A model generated the notes under the pieces. It had not been told where the DNA came from, searched no databases, and was given only the letters and a program-made list of their open reading frames with translations. Shown here piece after piece: positions 12,775 through 20,371 of a stretch of 20,470 bases of DNA. Both the position numbers and the translations under genes were made by a program. Source of the stretch: a virus. The stretch's first letter is position 1. Every line of letters starts with the position of its first letter. Location: positions 1-20,470 of the IMG/VR virus record IMGVR_UViG_3300032223_001393; one strand, 5' to 3'.

Positions 12775-12794
12775 TTGTGAGCCACAAATCACAA
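12775..12794 (+). promoter_or_regulatory. Polymerase leader hairpin 2 abutting the ribosome-binding site
   Basis: TTGTGA (12775-12780) pairs with TCACAA (12789-12794) around the 8-nt loop GCCACAAA. The stem ends directly against GGAG (12795-12798), the ribosome-binding site of the polymerase gene at 12805. T4 gp43 represses its own translation by binding a leader hairpin with a 5-bp stem and an 8-nt loop just upstream of the ribosome-binding site, so position and loop size match a gp43 operator. Confidence 0.65.
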
Positions 12795-12804
12795 GGAGAA
12801 AAAT

Positions 12805-15474
12805 ATGAGTTATGTAGACGCTTTCTATGATAGAGAGCAAGATGTTATTCGTGTCGTTGAGCGTGATACCAAAGGCAATCGCCAATTTAAAGAGTATCCA
12901 GCAAGGCACATTTTTTATCACCAAGACCCCAAGGGCAAATATTATTCAATCAAAGGTGAACCGCTATCACGAGTTACCTGTAAGAATATCAAAGAGCTTC
13001 GTAAAGAGCTCGCAATCCACAGCAATAAAAAACTATATGAAAGCGATATCAATCCTATCTATCGCTGCTTAGAAGACAATTATCTCAATGTCGACGCACC
13101 AAAACTAAACGTAGCATTCTGGGATATTGAGGTAGACTTTGATCCGGAGCGTGGCTATGCATCACCTGACGATGCATTTATGCCAATCACTGCTATCGCT
13201 GTTCACCTACAGTGGTTAGACACTATGGTATGTTTGGCAATACCACCAAAGACGCTGTCGATGGAGGAAGCTACTAAGCAGGTTGCAGAATTTCCAAACA
13301 CTATGTTATTTGACAATGAAGCAGATATGCTTGACACATTCTTAGATCTTATCAAAGATGCAGATGTGTTGAGTGGATGGAACAGCGAAGGCTTTGATAT
13401 GCCCTATACTGTTAATCGCATCATTAAAGTACTGAGCAAAGAAGATACACGCAGACTTTGTTTGTTTAATCAGTTTCCGAAGAAACGCGAGTATGAAAAA
13501 TACGGGAAGCAAGCTGTTACCTACGACTTAATTGGTCGTGTTCATTTAGACTCACTTGAACTTTATAGAAAGTACACATATGAAGAACGTCACACGTATC
13601 GATTGGATGCTATTGGAGAAATGGAAATCGGAGAAAACAAAACAGTCTACGAAGGTACATTGGACCAACTTTACAACAACGACTTCCGCAAGTTCATCGA
13701 ATATAACAGGCAGGATTGTGCCTTGCTCGATAAACTGGATAAAAAGCTCAAGTTTCTAGACCTAGCAAATACACTGGCACACGAATGTACAGTATTGCTA
13801 CAGACCACAATGGGTGCGGTTGCTGTTACTGAACAGGCTATTATCAACGAAGCCCACAAGCGTGGAATGATTGTTCCTAACCGTGTGCATCGCGAACCTG
13901 GTGCAGATACAGCAGCCGCGGGTGCGTATGTTGCCTATCCAAAGAAAGGTATCCACGAATGGATTGGTTCTCTAGATATCAATTCACTGTATCCGAGTGC
14001 GATTCGTGCATTGAATATGGGACCTGAAACAATCGTAGGACAACTTCGTCAAGATGGTACTAAAGCATATATCGAAGCAGAAATTGCCAAAGGCAAATCA
14101 TTTGCCTCTGCTTGGGAAGGTATGTTTGGTAGCGTTGAATACTCAAGTGTGATGAACAGAGAAGTAGGACGTGAAATCACCATTGACTGGGAAGATGGTG
14201 GTAGTGATACTCTGTCAGCATCTCAGGTCTATGAATTGATATTTGATAGTAACCAGCCTTGGATGTTGTCAGCTAACGGTACTATCTTTACCTACGACAA
14301 AGAAGGTATCATTCCAGGACTACTAAAACGCTGGTATGCAGAACGTAAAGAGATGCAGGCCAAACTAAAAGACTCTATTAAAGCAGGTAATAAAATTGAA
14401 GAAGAATATTGGGACAAACGACAGTTGGTTAAAAAGATTAACCTTAATAGCTTATACGGTGCTATTCTTAACCCTGGTTGCAGGTTCTTTGATAATCGTA
14501 TTGGCCAATCCACAACTCTTACCGGCAGAGCCATTGCTCGCCATATGGCCGGGAAGGTAAATGAAATCGTAACAGGAACAAATGATCACATAGGTAAAGC
14601 AATTATCTACGGTGACACAGACTCTTGTTATTTTTCAGCTTACACAACTCTTAAGAAAGATATCGAAAAAGGATTAATTCCTTGGAGCAAGGAAAACGTA
14701 GTTGAACTTTATGATACCATAGGAGAAGAAGTAAATGGCACATTCCCCAAGTTTATGCAAGATGCATTCCACTGTCCAAGGACACGAGGAGAGGTTATCA
14801 AAGCCGGTCGCGAGATTGTTGCAAGCAAAGGACTCTTTATCACAAAGAAACGATATGCAGTCCTCTACTACGACAAAGAAGGTAAACGAGCGGACATCGA
14901 TGGAAAACCAGGCAAAATTAAGGCTATGGGGCTTGACCTCAAGCGGTCAGATACCCCGGTTGTTATCCAAGACTTCCTCAGCGAAGTTCTAACTAAAGTT
15001 CTAAACGGTGTTCCTAAAGAAGAAGTGCTACAGTATATCACTGACTTCCGCACAGAGTTTAAAACACGTCCGGGATGGGAGAAAGGATCACCTAAACGTG
15101 CTAACAACATTACCGAGTATCAGGCCAAGGAAAAGAAAGCTGGTAAAACAAATATGCCAGGGCACGTTCGTGCTAGTATCAACTGGAATACATTGAAGCG
15201 TATGTTCGACGACAAGTACTCTATGCAGATTGTTGACGGAGCAAAGGTTATCGTTTGCAAACTCAAAGACAATCCAATGGCGCATACTTCAGTGGCTTAT
15301 CCAGTTGATGAACTTAGACTACCTCAATGGTTTAAAGACTTGCCTTTTGACGATGCTGAAATGGAAACCACAGTCATCGATGAAAAGCTAGGAAACTTGA
15401 TTGGTGTTTTGGAATGGGACATCAGCTCAACTCGCAGTGATAATACATTCGGTAAATTGTTTGATTTTGAATAA
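12805..15474 (+). CDS. 43: T4-like family B DNA polymerase
   Basis: This 889-residue replicative polymerase is close to T4 gp43 (898) in length. The 3'-5' exonuclease motifs are FWDIEV (D107, E109), GWNSEGFDMPY (D198) and YNRQDC (D304). The polymerase motifs are SLDINSLYPS (389-398, with D391), KKINLNSLYG (543-552), YGDTDS (602-607, with D604 and D606) and KKRY in the thumb-proximal region. The C-terminus ends KLFDFE, similar to the clamp-binding tail of T4-type polymerases. All catalytic residues are present, so it should both polymerise and proofread. A GGAG ribosome-binding site at 12795-12798 sits just after a hairpin resembling the gp43 autoregulatory operator. The sliding clamp follows 57 nt downstream under its own promoter. 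Confidence 0.98.
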   Translation: MSYVDAFYDREQDVIRVVERDTKGNRQFKEYPARHIFYHQDPKGKYYSIKGEPLSRVTCKNIKELRKELAIHSNKKLYESDINPIYRCLEDNYLNVDAPKLNVAFWDIEVDFDPERGYASPDDAFMPITAIAVHLQWLDTMVCLAIPPKTLSMEEATKQVAEFPNTMLFDNEADMLDTFLDLIKDADVLSGWNSEGFDMPYTVNRIIKVLSKEDTRRLCLFNQFPKKREYEKYGKQAVTYDLIGRVHLDSLELYRKYTYEERHTYRLDAIGEMEIGENKTVYEGTLDQLYNNDFRKFIEYNRQDCALLDKLDKKLKFLDLANTLAHECTVLLQTTMGAVAVTEQAIINEAHKRGMIVPNRVHREPGADTAAAGAYVAYPKKGIHEWIGSLDINSLYPSAIRALNMGPETIVGQLRQDGTKAYIEAEIAKGKSFASAWEGMFGSVEYSSVMNREVGREITIDWEDGGSDTLSASQVYELIFDSNQPWMLSANGTIFTYDKEGIIPGLLKRWYAERKEMQAKLKDSIKAGNKIEEEYWDKRQLVKKINLNSLYGAILNPGCRFFDNRIGQSTTLTGRAIARHMAGKVNEIVTGTNDHIGKAIIYGDTDSCYFSAYTTLKKDIEKGLIPWSKENVVELYDTIGEEVNGTFPKFMQDAFHCPRTRGEVIKAGREIVASKGLFITKKRYAVLYYDKEGKRADIDGKPGKIKAMGLDLKRSDTPVVIQDFLSEVLTKVLNGVPKEEVLQYITDFRTEFKTRPGWEKGSPKRANNITEYQAKEKKAGKTNMPGHVRASINWNTLKRMFDDKYSMQIVDGAKVIVCKLKDNPMAHTSVAYPVDELRLPQWFKDLPFDDAEMETTVIDEKLGNLIGVLEWDISSTRSDNTFGKLFDFE

Positions 15475-15489
15475 AAAGTCATTGACTTT
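15475..15489 (+). promoter_or_regulatory. Perfect palindrome overlapping the P3 -35 box
   Basis: AAAGTCA (15475-15481) and TGACTTT (15483-15489) are exact inverted repeats around a single T, right after the polymerase stop codon and across the -35 box of P3. Lacking a loop and T tract, it is not a functional terminator. It could be an operator or a decayed version of the nested terminator seen at P1 and P2. Confidence 0.5.
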
Positions 15490-15510
15490 CACTCACGATC
15501 TAAATATAAT
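15482..15510 (+). promoter_or_regulatory. Sigma70-type promoter P3 for the sliding clamp
   Basis: TTGACT (15482-15487) and TATAAT (15505-15510) are separated by 17 bp. The start site would be near A15517, followed by AGGAG (15521-15525) and the ATG at 15532. It would allow the clamp to be made in excess of polymerase. Confidence 0.8.
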
Positions 15511-15531
15511 CTTAATATACAGGAGAATTCT

Positions 15532-16266
15532 ATGAAAGATATTTTACAAGACATCGTTAGTCATACACAGAACCTAGGGTTTTTGACTACCGTTAAAGTT
15601 ACAGGTACAGAAGAAAAGACCACAATCAACTCAATGGCAGATGACCGTTCAGTTATTATGGAAGCCGAAACATCAGCGCCATATGCAGATATGTTAGGTG
15701 TGTTTGGTATGCCACAGTTAAACAAATTGAAATATTTGTTAGACGGCCCAGAATACAAAGAGGATGCAAAGATCACGATCGTTAACGCAGATCGCAACGG
15801 TGAAACTATTCCTGTTGGTATCCACTTTGAAAATAAAGACGGCGACTTCAAGAACGACTATCGTTTTATGAATTCACAGATCATCAACGAAAAGATGAAA
15901 ACTGTTAAGTTCCGTGGTGTTAAGTGGGACGTAGAGATTGAGCCAAGTGTTGCTGCTGTAACACGTTTCAACTTCCAAGCAGGTGCTAACAATGAACATC
16001 CAACATTCTTAGCAAAGACAGAAGGCGGCAATTTGAAGTTTATCTTTGGTGATGCATCAACACACGGCGGTGAGTTTATTTTTGCACAGAACGTTGCAGG
16101 TAAATTAGATCGTGGTTGGACTTGGCCAGTGTTGCCGATCTTAAGCATTCTTAAGATTGCAGACGTAAACAACACAAAGATGAGCTTGTCAAATGAAGGT
16201 GCTATTCAGATCACTCTAGACAGCGGTTTGGCAACTTACAAATACATCATTCCAGCACAGAGCTAA
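15532..16266 (+). CDS. 45: T4 gp45-like sliding clamp
   Basis: This 244-residue protein resembles the T4-like processivity clamp (gp45, 228 residues), which forms a ring on DNA, tethers the polymerase and, in T4, also activates late transcription. No catalytic motifs are expected. The recognisable parts are a beta-rich body in two similar halves, a GVFGMPQLNKLKYLL segment near 56-70 comparable to the T4 helix-strand region, and a C-terminal half with WPVLPILSILKIADV and a terminal beta strand (YKYIIPAQS). The strong AGGAG and its own promoter P3 support high expression. It lies directly after the polymerase, whereas in T4 regA and the clamp-loader genes 62 and 44 lie between them. Those genes are not in this window. 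Confidence 0.88.
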   Translation: MKDILQDIVSHTQNLGFLTTVKVTGTEEKTTINSMADDRSVIMEAETSAPYADMLGVFGMPQLNKLKYLLDGPEYKEDAKITIVNADRNGETIPVGIHFENKDGDFKNDYRFMNSQIINEKMKTVKFRGVKWDVEIEPSVAAVTRFNFQAGANNEHPTFLAKTEGGNLKFIFGDASTHGGEFIFAQNVAGKLDRGWTWPVLPILSILKIADVNNTKMSLSNEGAIQITLDSGLATYKYIIPAQS

Positions 16267-16269
16267 AAT

Positions 16270-16635
16270 ATGATCAAAGGTTTACAAGGCGTAACAGGCA
16301 TTACGGTTAGTGGCGGGAATACCTCCCTACCGTATATTGGCCCAAACTCAAGCAACCCAATGACGGGTATGGTACGTATCCACAACACTGAACTAGAAGT
16401 GTTTAATGGTAATAGCTGGCAACTGCTACCCAGCAGTTATGCCACTGTAAGTCTAGATCAAGATGTCCTGGACATTATACAATGGGCACGTAAAAAACGC
16501 AATGAGGAATTGGCTTGGGAATCTTTGGCAAAAGACAATCAGGCTGTTAAAATAGCATTAGAGAACTATCGTCAGGCAGAACAACAACTTAAAATTACAA
16601 AAAATTTAGCGAGAGAATATGAAACAACCAGTTAA
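16270..16635 (+). CDS. Conserved phage protein with C-terminal coiled coil
   Basis: The product is 121 residues. The first 45 are Gly/Ser/Pro-rich (IKGLQGVTGITVSGGNTS), followed by a short beta region (MVRIHNTELEVFNGNSWQLL), and then from about 57 a long charged helix (LDIIQWARKKRNEELAWESL to the end) that may be a coiled coil. I recall relatives in many T4-like aquatic phages, where the gene follows replication or structural genes, but no function is established to my knowledge. The VFNGNSW segment resembles short repeats in tail-fibre and phage surface proteins, which hints at a virion role. It starts 3 nt after the clamp stop, with only a weak ribosome-binding site. Confidence 0.75.
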   Translation: MIKGLQGVTGITVSGGNTSLPYIGPNSSNPMTGMVRIHNTELEVFNGNSWQLLPSSYATVSLDQDVLDIIQWARKKRNEELAWESLAKDNQAVKIALENYRQAEQQLKITKNLAREYETTS

Positions 16636-18241
16636 CCTAACACCATTACAGAAAGACTACGCAGTATATCTACCTGCGATTAGTTCTTTCTATAGCACCT
16701 ATGTAGCAAAACAACGACTAGAAGAATTTGTTCCTAAAGATCGTATTCCAGCTGGATTTGATCGTGGCATCGAAGGTATGAACTTCTTAAATCCAGAAGA
16801 AGGATACTTTACCTACAAGTATGCACTATATTCAGCAGGTCACGCACAGCTTGACTTAGAAAAGTCAATGGAACAAGAGTCTATGATCCAACAACGTGAT
16901 CGTGGAAATACAATGATCTTAGGTGACTCAGGTGGATACCAGATTGGTAAAGGTGTTCTTAAGTTTGATTGGTTGAACTTCGAAGGTGCAGAAGCTAATA
17001 AGACTCGTAAAAAGATTCTTGAATGGTTAGAGTTAACTGCTGATTGGTCAATGATGCTTGACGTTCCTACTTGGGCCTGTGACCATATTCATAGTCCAAA
17101 GACTGGATTAAAAACATTTGAAGACTGTTTAGATAAGACAAAGTTCAATAACAAATACTTCTTAGAAAATCGCTTAGGTCAAACTAAGTGGTTAAACGTT
17201 CTACAAGGCAGCGACTGGGATACCGCTGAGAAGTGGTATCGTGGTGTAGTAGAGTTCAGTGATCCTGTTGTATGGGGTGATAAGGCTGCAGAAGGTTGGG
17301 CTTTTGGTGGTGCTAATATGTGTAAGATGGATATCACGCTCAAACGTCTAATGACTATGCGTGACGAAGGTATGCTTACAGGTAAGAACTGGATTCACTT
17401 CTTGGGCACAGCACAGTTAGATTGGAGTTGTTACTTAACACAGATACAACGTCAGATCCGTGAACATATCAATCCGGAACTAACAATTAGTTTTGACTGC
17501 GCAAGTCCGTTTATTGCTACAGCTCACGGACTTGTCTACACAAACGCACAACACACTAACAAGCGTTGGTCAGTTATTATGGATAAGGCTCCAGATAACA
17601 AAGCACTATCAGGACGTCAAGATATTCCGTTTCCGTTTGAAAGCGAGTTTGCTTCTAGACTAACAATGGGTGATATCGCATATTACAACTACGGTGTTCG
17701 TAAGACAGACGAAGAACTAGGCGATGTTAAGTTTAATCATTTAAATCCAGAACATTATCATCAAGTTCCGAAACTCAACAAACTAGGCAAGATTCCAAAC
17801 AAAACAAGTTGGGATAGTTTCAGCTACGCATTAATGATGGGTCATAATGTTGAATGTCATATCAAAGCAGTTCAACGTGCTCAACAGTTAATGGACATCG
17901 AATGTGCTCGCTTTAAGCCAGACTGGAGAATGAAGAGCATCGAAGGTAAGAAAGAAATCGAATACAGCGACTGGGTTCCGAACAAAGTATTGTATTTCTC
18001 TACTTTCATCGAAGAATTGTTTAATACTAAAACAAAAGCAGAAGCATTTGAAATGATTGAGACTGCTGCACAGTTCTTGAAATCATTAGAAGGTGCTCGA
18101 CTGCAAGGCGGCCCTGCTGCTAACGAATTTAATAATTTGTTTACTGTAGAAGATGTAGCACCAGTAAGAGTTGGTCCAGATGGCCTACCGCTATTTGATC
18201 AACAAGACGACGATGAGTTAAACAGTTTAGTTGTAGAATAA
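16619..18241 (+). CDS. dpdA: TGT/DpdA-like 7-deazaguanine transglycosylase
   Basis: This 540-residue protein has the core of the tRNA-guanine transglycosylase superfamily. DSGGYQ at 103-108 matches the TGT (S/T)DSGGFQ motif, D148 in LDVPTW and the VLQGS at 194-198 match the base-recognition region, FGGAN at 229-233 matches the GG binding loop, LGTAQLD follows at 262-268, and FDCASP at 292-297 supplies the nucleophile Asp (D293, equivalent to TGT D280). The CxC..C..H zinc site of tRNA TGT is not seen, and the C-terminal 200 residues differ. Phage proteins of this kind, called DpdA, replace guanine in DNA with 7-deazaguanine derivatives and so block host restriction. It overlaps the previous gene by 17 nt. 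A tRNA substrate is the main alternative. No preQ0 synthesis genes are in this window. Confidence 0.82.
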   Translation: MKQPVNLTPLQKDYAVYLPAISSFYSTYVAKQRLEEFVPKDRIPAGFDRGIEGMNFLNPEEGYFTYKYALYSAGHAQLDLEKSMEQESMIQQRDRGNTMILGDSGGYQIGKGVLKFDWLNFEGAEANKTRKKILEWLELTADWSMMLDVPTWACDHIHSPKTGLKTFEDCLDKTKFNNKYFLENRLGQTKWLNVLQGSDWDTAEKWYRGVVEFSDPVVWGDKAAEGWAFGGANMCKMDITLKRLMTMRDEGMLTGKNWIHFLGTAQLDWSCYLTQIQRQIREHINPELTISFDCASPFIATAHGLVYTNAQHTNKRWSVIMDKAPDNKALSGRQDIPFPFESEFASRLTMGDIAYYNYGVRKTDEELGDVKFNHLNPEHYHQVPKLNKLGKIPNKTSWDSFSYALMMGHNVECHIKAVQRAQQLMDIECARFKPDWRMKSIEGKKEIEYSDWVPNKVLYFSTFIEELFNTKTKAEAFEMIETAAQFLKSLEGARLQGGPAANEFNNLFTVEDVAPVRVGPDGLPLFDQQDDDELNSLVVE

Positions 18242-18248
18242 GGATTAT

Positions 18249-18653
18249 ATGCGAGTTCAATCTAACGCAAAGTTATATGCACCAAAGTGCAGCCATCCTA
18301 ATTGCTCTAATCAAGTAGGATTCCATAAATCTTATACAAAGAAAAATGGATCTCCGGGATGGAAATGGAAAACTTTTTGTGACCCGCATCGAACCACACT
18401 TAAAAGCGAGGCAGATGTATGGATGTCACAAGGTTGTGAAAATCGAAATGGATATCTTGGATGGTTTTGCAAAGATCCATATAGTAGTCTTGGGATTGAT
18501 CATCACGATGGCGATAAGAGAAACACATCGCCTGATAATCTAAAAATCTTATGCGCTAACTGTCACGGTCAAAAAACTATGATCTTTGGCGACAACCGTA
18601 AACGATATACATATACAAATCCAAATTTTTCTAAATTCTTCGAGGAGGTATGA
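18249..18653 (+). CDS. HNH endonuclease
   Basis: This 134-residue protein contains an HNH nuclease motif near its C-terminus: DHHDGD at 84-89, NLKILCANCH at 97-106 and the following Gln-Lys-Thr. Extra pairs C14/C19, C44/H47 and C102/C105 suggest zinc-stabilised structure. Such free-standing HNH proteins in T4-like phages are often homing endonucleases; others act in DNA processing. It has an AAGGA ribosome-binding site (18240-18244) and follows the DpdA-like gene by 7 nt. No long DNA-recognition domain is visible, so its target cannot be guessed. The catalytic core looks intact. Confidence 0.87.
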   Translation: MRVQSNAKLYAPKCSHPNCSNQVGFHKSYTKKNGSPGWKWKTFCDPHRTTLKSEADVWMSQGCENRNGYLGWFCKDPYSSLGIDHHDGDKRNTSPDNLKILCANCHGQKTMIFGDNRKRYTYTNPNFSKFFEEV

Positions 18654-18654
18654 T

Positions 18655-18834
18655 ATGTATGAAGCAAGAATTAAACATCTAGAAGAAGCACATCGTGCTT
18701 TGGACAAACAAGTCGACAATTTGGAAAAAAATGGCTTGTTCGAAGACCTAAAACTAGAGCAATTGAAGAAAGAAAGGTTGCTCTTAAAGGATAAAATTGC
18801 TATACTAAAGCATAAACAAGAACTCCAGCAATAG
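18655..18834 (+). CDS. DUF465 (YdcH-like) small coiled-coil protein
   Basis: From the ATG at 18655 the product is 59 residues and almost wholly helical. The pattern LEEAHRALDKQVDNLEK, then LEQLKKERLLLKDKIAIL, fits the DUF465/YdcH family of short bacterial proteins with an antiparallel helical hairpin and unknown function. The start is set by a near-perfect GAGGAGGT (18642-18649), the strongest ribosome-binding site in the window; an in-frame ATG at 18586 lies inside the HNH gene and is unlikely. Expression is probably high. DUF465 is mainly bacterial, so the gene may have been acquired from a host. Confidence 0.8.
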   Translation: MYEARIKHLEEAHRALDKQVDNLEKNGLFEDLKLEQLKKERLLLKDKIAILKHKQELQQ

Positions 18835-18841
18835 GCGTAAT

Positions 18842-19048
18842 ATGGCAACAAGTTTCTCCCTTAATCGGACGCAGGTTGAAAAACTTGCTAAGATGGCTGA
18901 ACACTTCAAGGAAGTAGAATGGTTTACCCTTGAAGAATCACTTTCAAGCGGCATTGGCCCTACGGTCACTGTTAAATTCAACTTATTCAACGATGATGAC
19001 AAAGACATTGACACCACTGTTGATATCACTGATGTAAGTACCTGGTAA
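18842..19048 (+). CDS. Hypothetical small acidic protein
   Basis: This 68-residue acidic protein has an N-terminal helix (LNRTQVEKLAKMAEHFKEV at 7-25) and then beta-like segments (TVTVKFNLFNDDD and TTVDITDV). No motif, signal peptide or membrane segment is seen. It has a weak TAGG upstream and overlaps the next gene as TAATG. Not recognised. Confidence 0.65.
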   Translation: MATSFSLNRTQVEKLAKMAEHFKEVEWFTLEESLSSGIGPTVTVKFNLFNDDDKDIDTTVDITDVSTW

Positions 19049-19269
19049 TGTACAAAACAATTTATACTGAAGTAGAAGTTGACGTTGATCTCGGAGACTT
19101 TGATACAGACGATCTACTTGAAGAACTAGAAAGCCGAGGTTCGGGTGTTATGGACTATGGTGATGGTAAAGAAGTGTTACAAGCAATTTACGAAAAACGT
19201 AGACTCGGACAAGATTATCAAACTGAGTTAGAAACATTAATTTATTTAGGATTAGGAAAAATTATATGA
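19048..19269 (+). CDS. Hypothetical small acidic protein
   Basis: This 73-residue acidic protein has a beta strand (YTEVEVDVDLGDF) followed by helices (DDLLEELESRG, then LQAIYEKRRLG and a C-terminal LETLIYLGLGKII). Proteins of this style are frequent in aquatic phages, but I cannot name a function. It is joined to its neighbours by TAATG and ATGA overlaps. Confidence 0.65.
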   Translation: MYKTIYTEVEVDVDLGDFDTDDLLEELESRGSGVMDYGDGKEVLQAIYEKRRLGQDYQTELETLIYLGLGKII

Positions 19270-19865
19270 AACAAGACCTAGACGAATATCTTTGTAAGAC
19301 TTATCCAAAGATGATGGTTAACCGTCATAAGGATATGAAAGAAACGTGTATGTGTTGGGGCTTTGAATGTGGCGATGGTTGGTTCCAGATCCTCAATCAG
19401 CTGATGGGCAATATTCAACATCACATCGATTGGAAGGAACGTCAGCGTGAAGTTGCTATTAAATTTAACCGGATGTCTGAACAGCTTAGGGCCGGTGACT
19501 CTACTCTGTTTGATGAAGAATACAAGGATCTAATAGGGTTAGACTTCAAAGAAAAGCGTCGACAAGAAATACTCGAACGTGAAATTCAACCTATTCCAGA
19601 ACCTATTCCGCAGGTTACATTGGATCAGGTTAAAGAAAAATTTGGTACACTACGTTTTTACTATACAGGCGGCGATGACTACATTAGCGGATTAGTGTCT
19701 ATGGCAGAATCAATGTCGGGTGTAACTTGCGAAGAGTGTGGCAAGCCTGGAACACGTACAAGTGGTGGGTGGATTAAGACTGCTTGTAAAGAACACGGTG
19801 GCGTTGATTACGACACGCCCGAAGAAGATGAAACAACAATTCTCAAACAAGGATATGAGGGGTAA
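19266..19865 (+). CDS. Conserved phage protein with C-terminal zinc-ribbon-like motif
   Basis: This 199-residue protein has an N-terminal region with CMCWGFECGDGWF at about 28-40, helices with LMGNIQHHIDWKERQREV, a Pro-rich linker (108-117), then a conserved VKEKFGTLRFYYTGGDDYI block (122-140). It ends with a likely zinc site: C155, C158, C174 and H177. Members of this family occur in many phages and in bacterial accessory regions; no function is known to me. The C-terminal metal-binding site and the preceding beta region suggest a nucleic-acid or protein interaction. It is coupled by ATGA to the upstream gene and followed within 3 nt by the next. Confidence 0.78.
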   Translation: MKQDLDEYLCKTYPKMMVNRHKDMKETCMCWGFECGDGWFQILNQLMGNIQHHIDWKERQREVAIKFNRMSEQLRAGDSTLFDEEYKDLIGLDFKEKRRQEILEREIQPIPEPIPQVTLDQVKEKFGTLRFYYTGGDDYISGLVSMAESMSGVTCEECGKPGTRTSGGWIKTACKEHGGVDYDTPEEDETTILKQGYEG

Positions 19866-19867
19866 TT

Positions 19868-20371
19868 ATGGCAATCTGGACTGTTAGCACACACTATAAA
19901 AAATCTTGTCAAGAAGTAGAACATTGGGTTCGAAGTGAAGGTGAAGGTAAAATCACAGTCACTAACGGTTTCCGTTATGGCGAGTGGACTGTAGAAACAA
20001 GCGATGATAATCCTCCCGAATTTGAATTTACAGAAGTTCCCGGAGGCGATGGTCGTAAAGACAGTATCAATATGTTAGACTGCGAAATCAACAATATTGA
20101 AAGTGTCGAACTTGTTGAAATGTTCGACGGCGGTTGTTGGTATGATATTGATGTTACAGAACTTGATGAAGAAGCTCAAGCGGAAATTGAAGACTTCATC
20201 GAAGAAAACAGCATTTATGATTTAGAAGATCGTGACGAAGATTCTTGGTACAACGATGAAACTGAATGGTGGATTTGGGGTCCTATTGAAATTAAAAACG
20301 AAGCGGGCGAAACCGTACGTATTATCTGCGCAGACGAAAACGGCAATGTAGTAGACTTTAAGGAAGACTAA
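19868..20371 (+). CDS. Hypothetical acidic phage protein
   Basis: This 167-residue protein is strongly acidic, with Asp/Glu-rich stretches at about 70-80, 110-145 and the C-terminus. The N-terminal AIWTVSTHYKKSC and a GEWTVET strand are features I recall from proteins of aquatic phages. It is rich in Trp, has no signal peptide or membrane segment, and is likely mixed alpha/beta. Acidic proteins of this kind may act as anti-host inhibitors or DNA mimics, but that is only speculation. It has a GAGGGG ribosome-binding site near 19857-19862. Confidence 0.7.
   Translation: MAIWTVSTHYKKSCQEVEHWVRSEGEGKITVTNGFRYGEWTVETSDDNPPEFEFTEVPGGDGRKDSINMLDCEINNIESVELVEMFDGGCWYDIDVTELDEEAQAEIEDFIEENSIYDLEDRDEDSWYNDETEWWIWGPIEIKNEAGETVRIICADENGNVVDFKED

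Noticed and set aside
16619-18241. Ordinary tRNA-guanine transglycosylase (queuosine pathway)
   Set aside because: The zinc site of tRNA TGT is not visible, the C-terminus is different and the context is phage replication, so a DpdA-like DNA role is preferred though not proven.
18586-18654. ATG at 18586 for the DUF465 gene
   Set aside because: It would overlap the HNH gene by 68 nt. The ATG at 18655 has a near-perfect ribosome-binding site and fits the family length.
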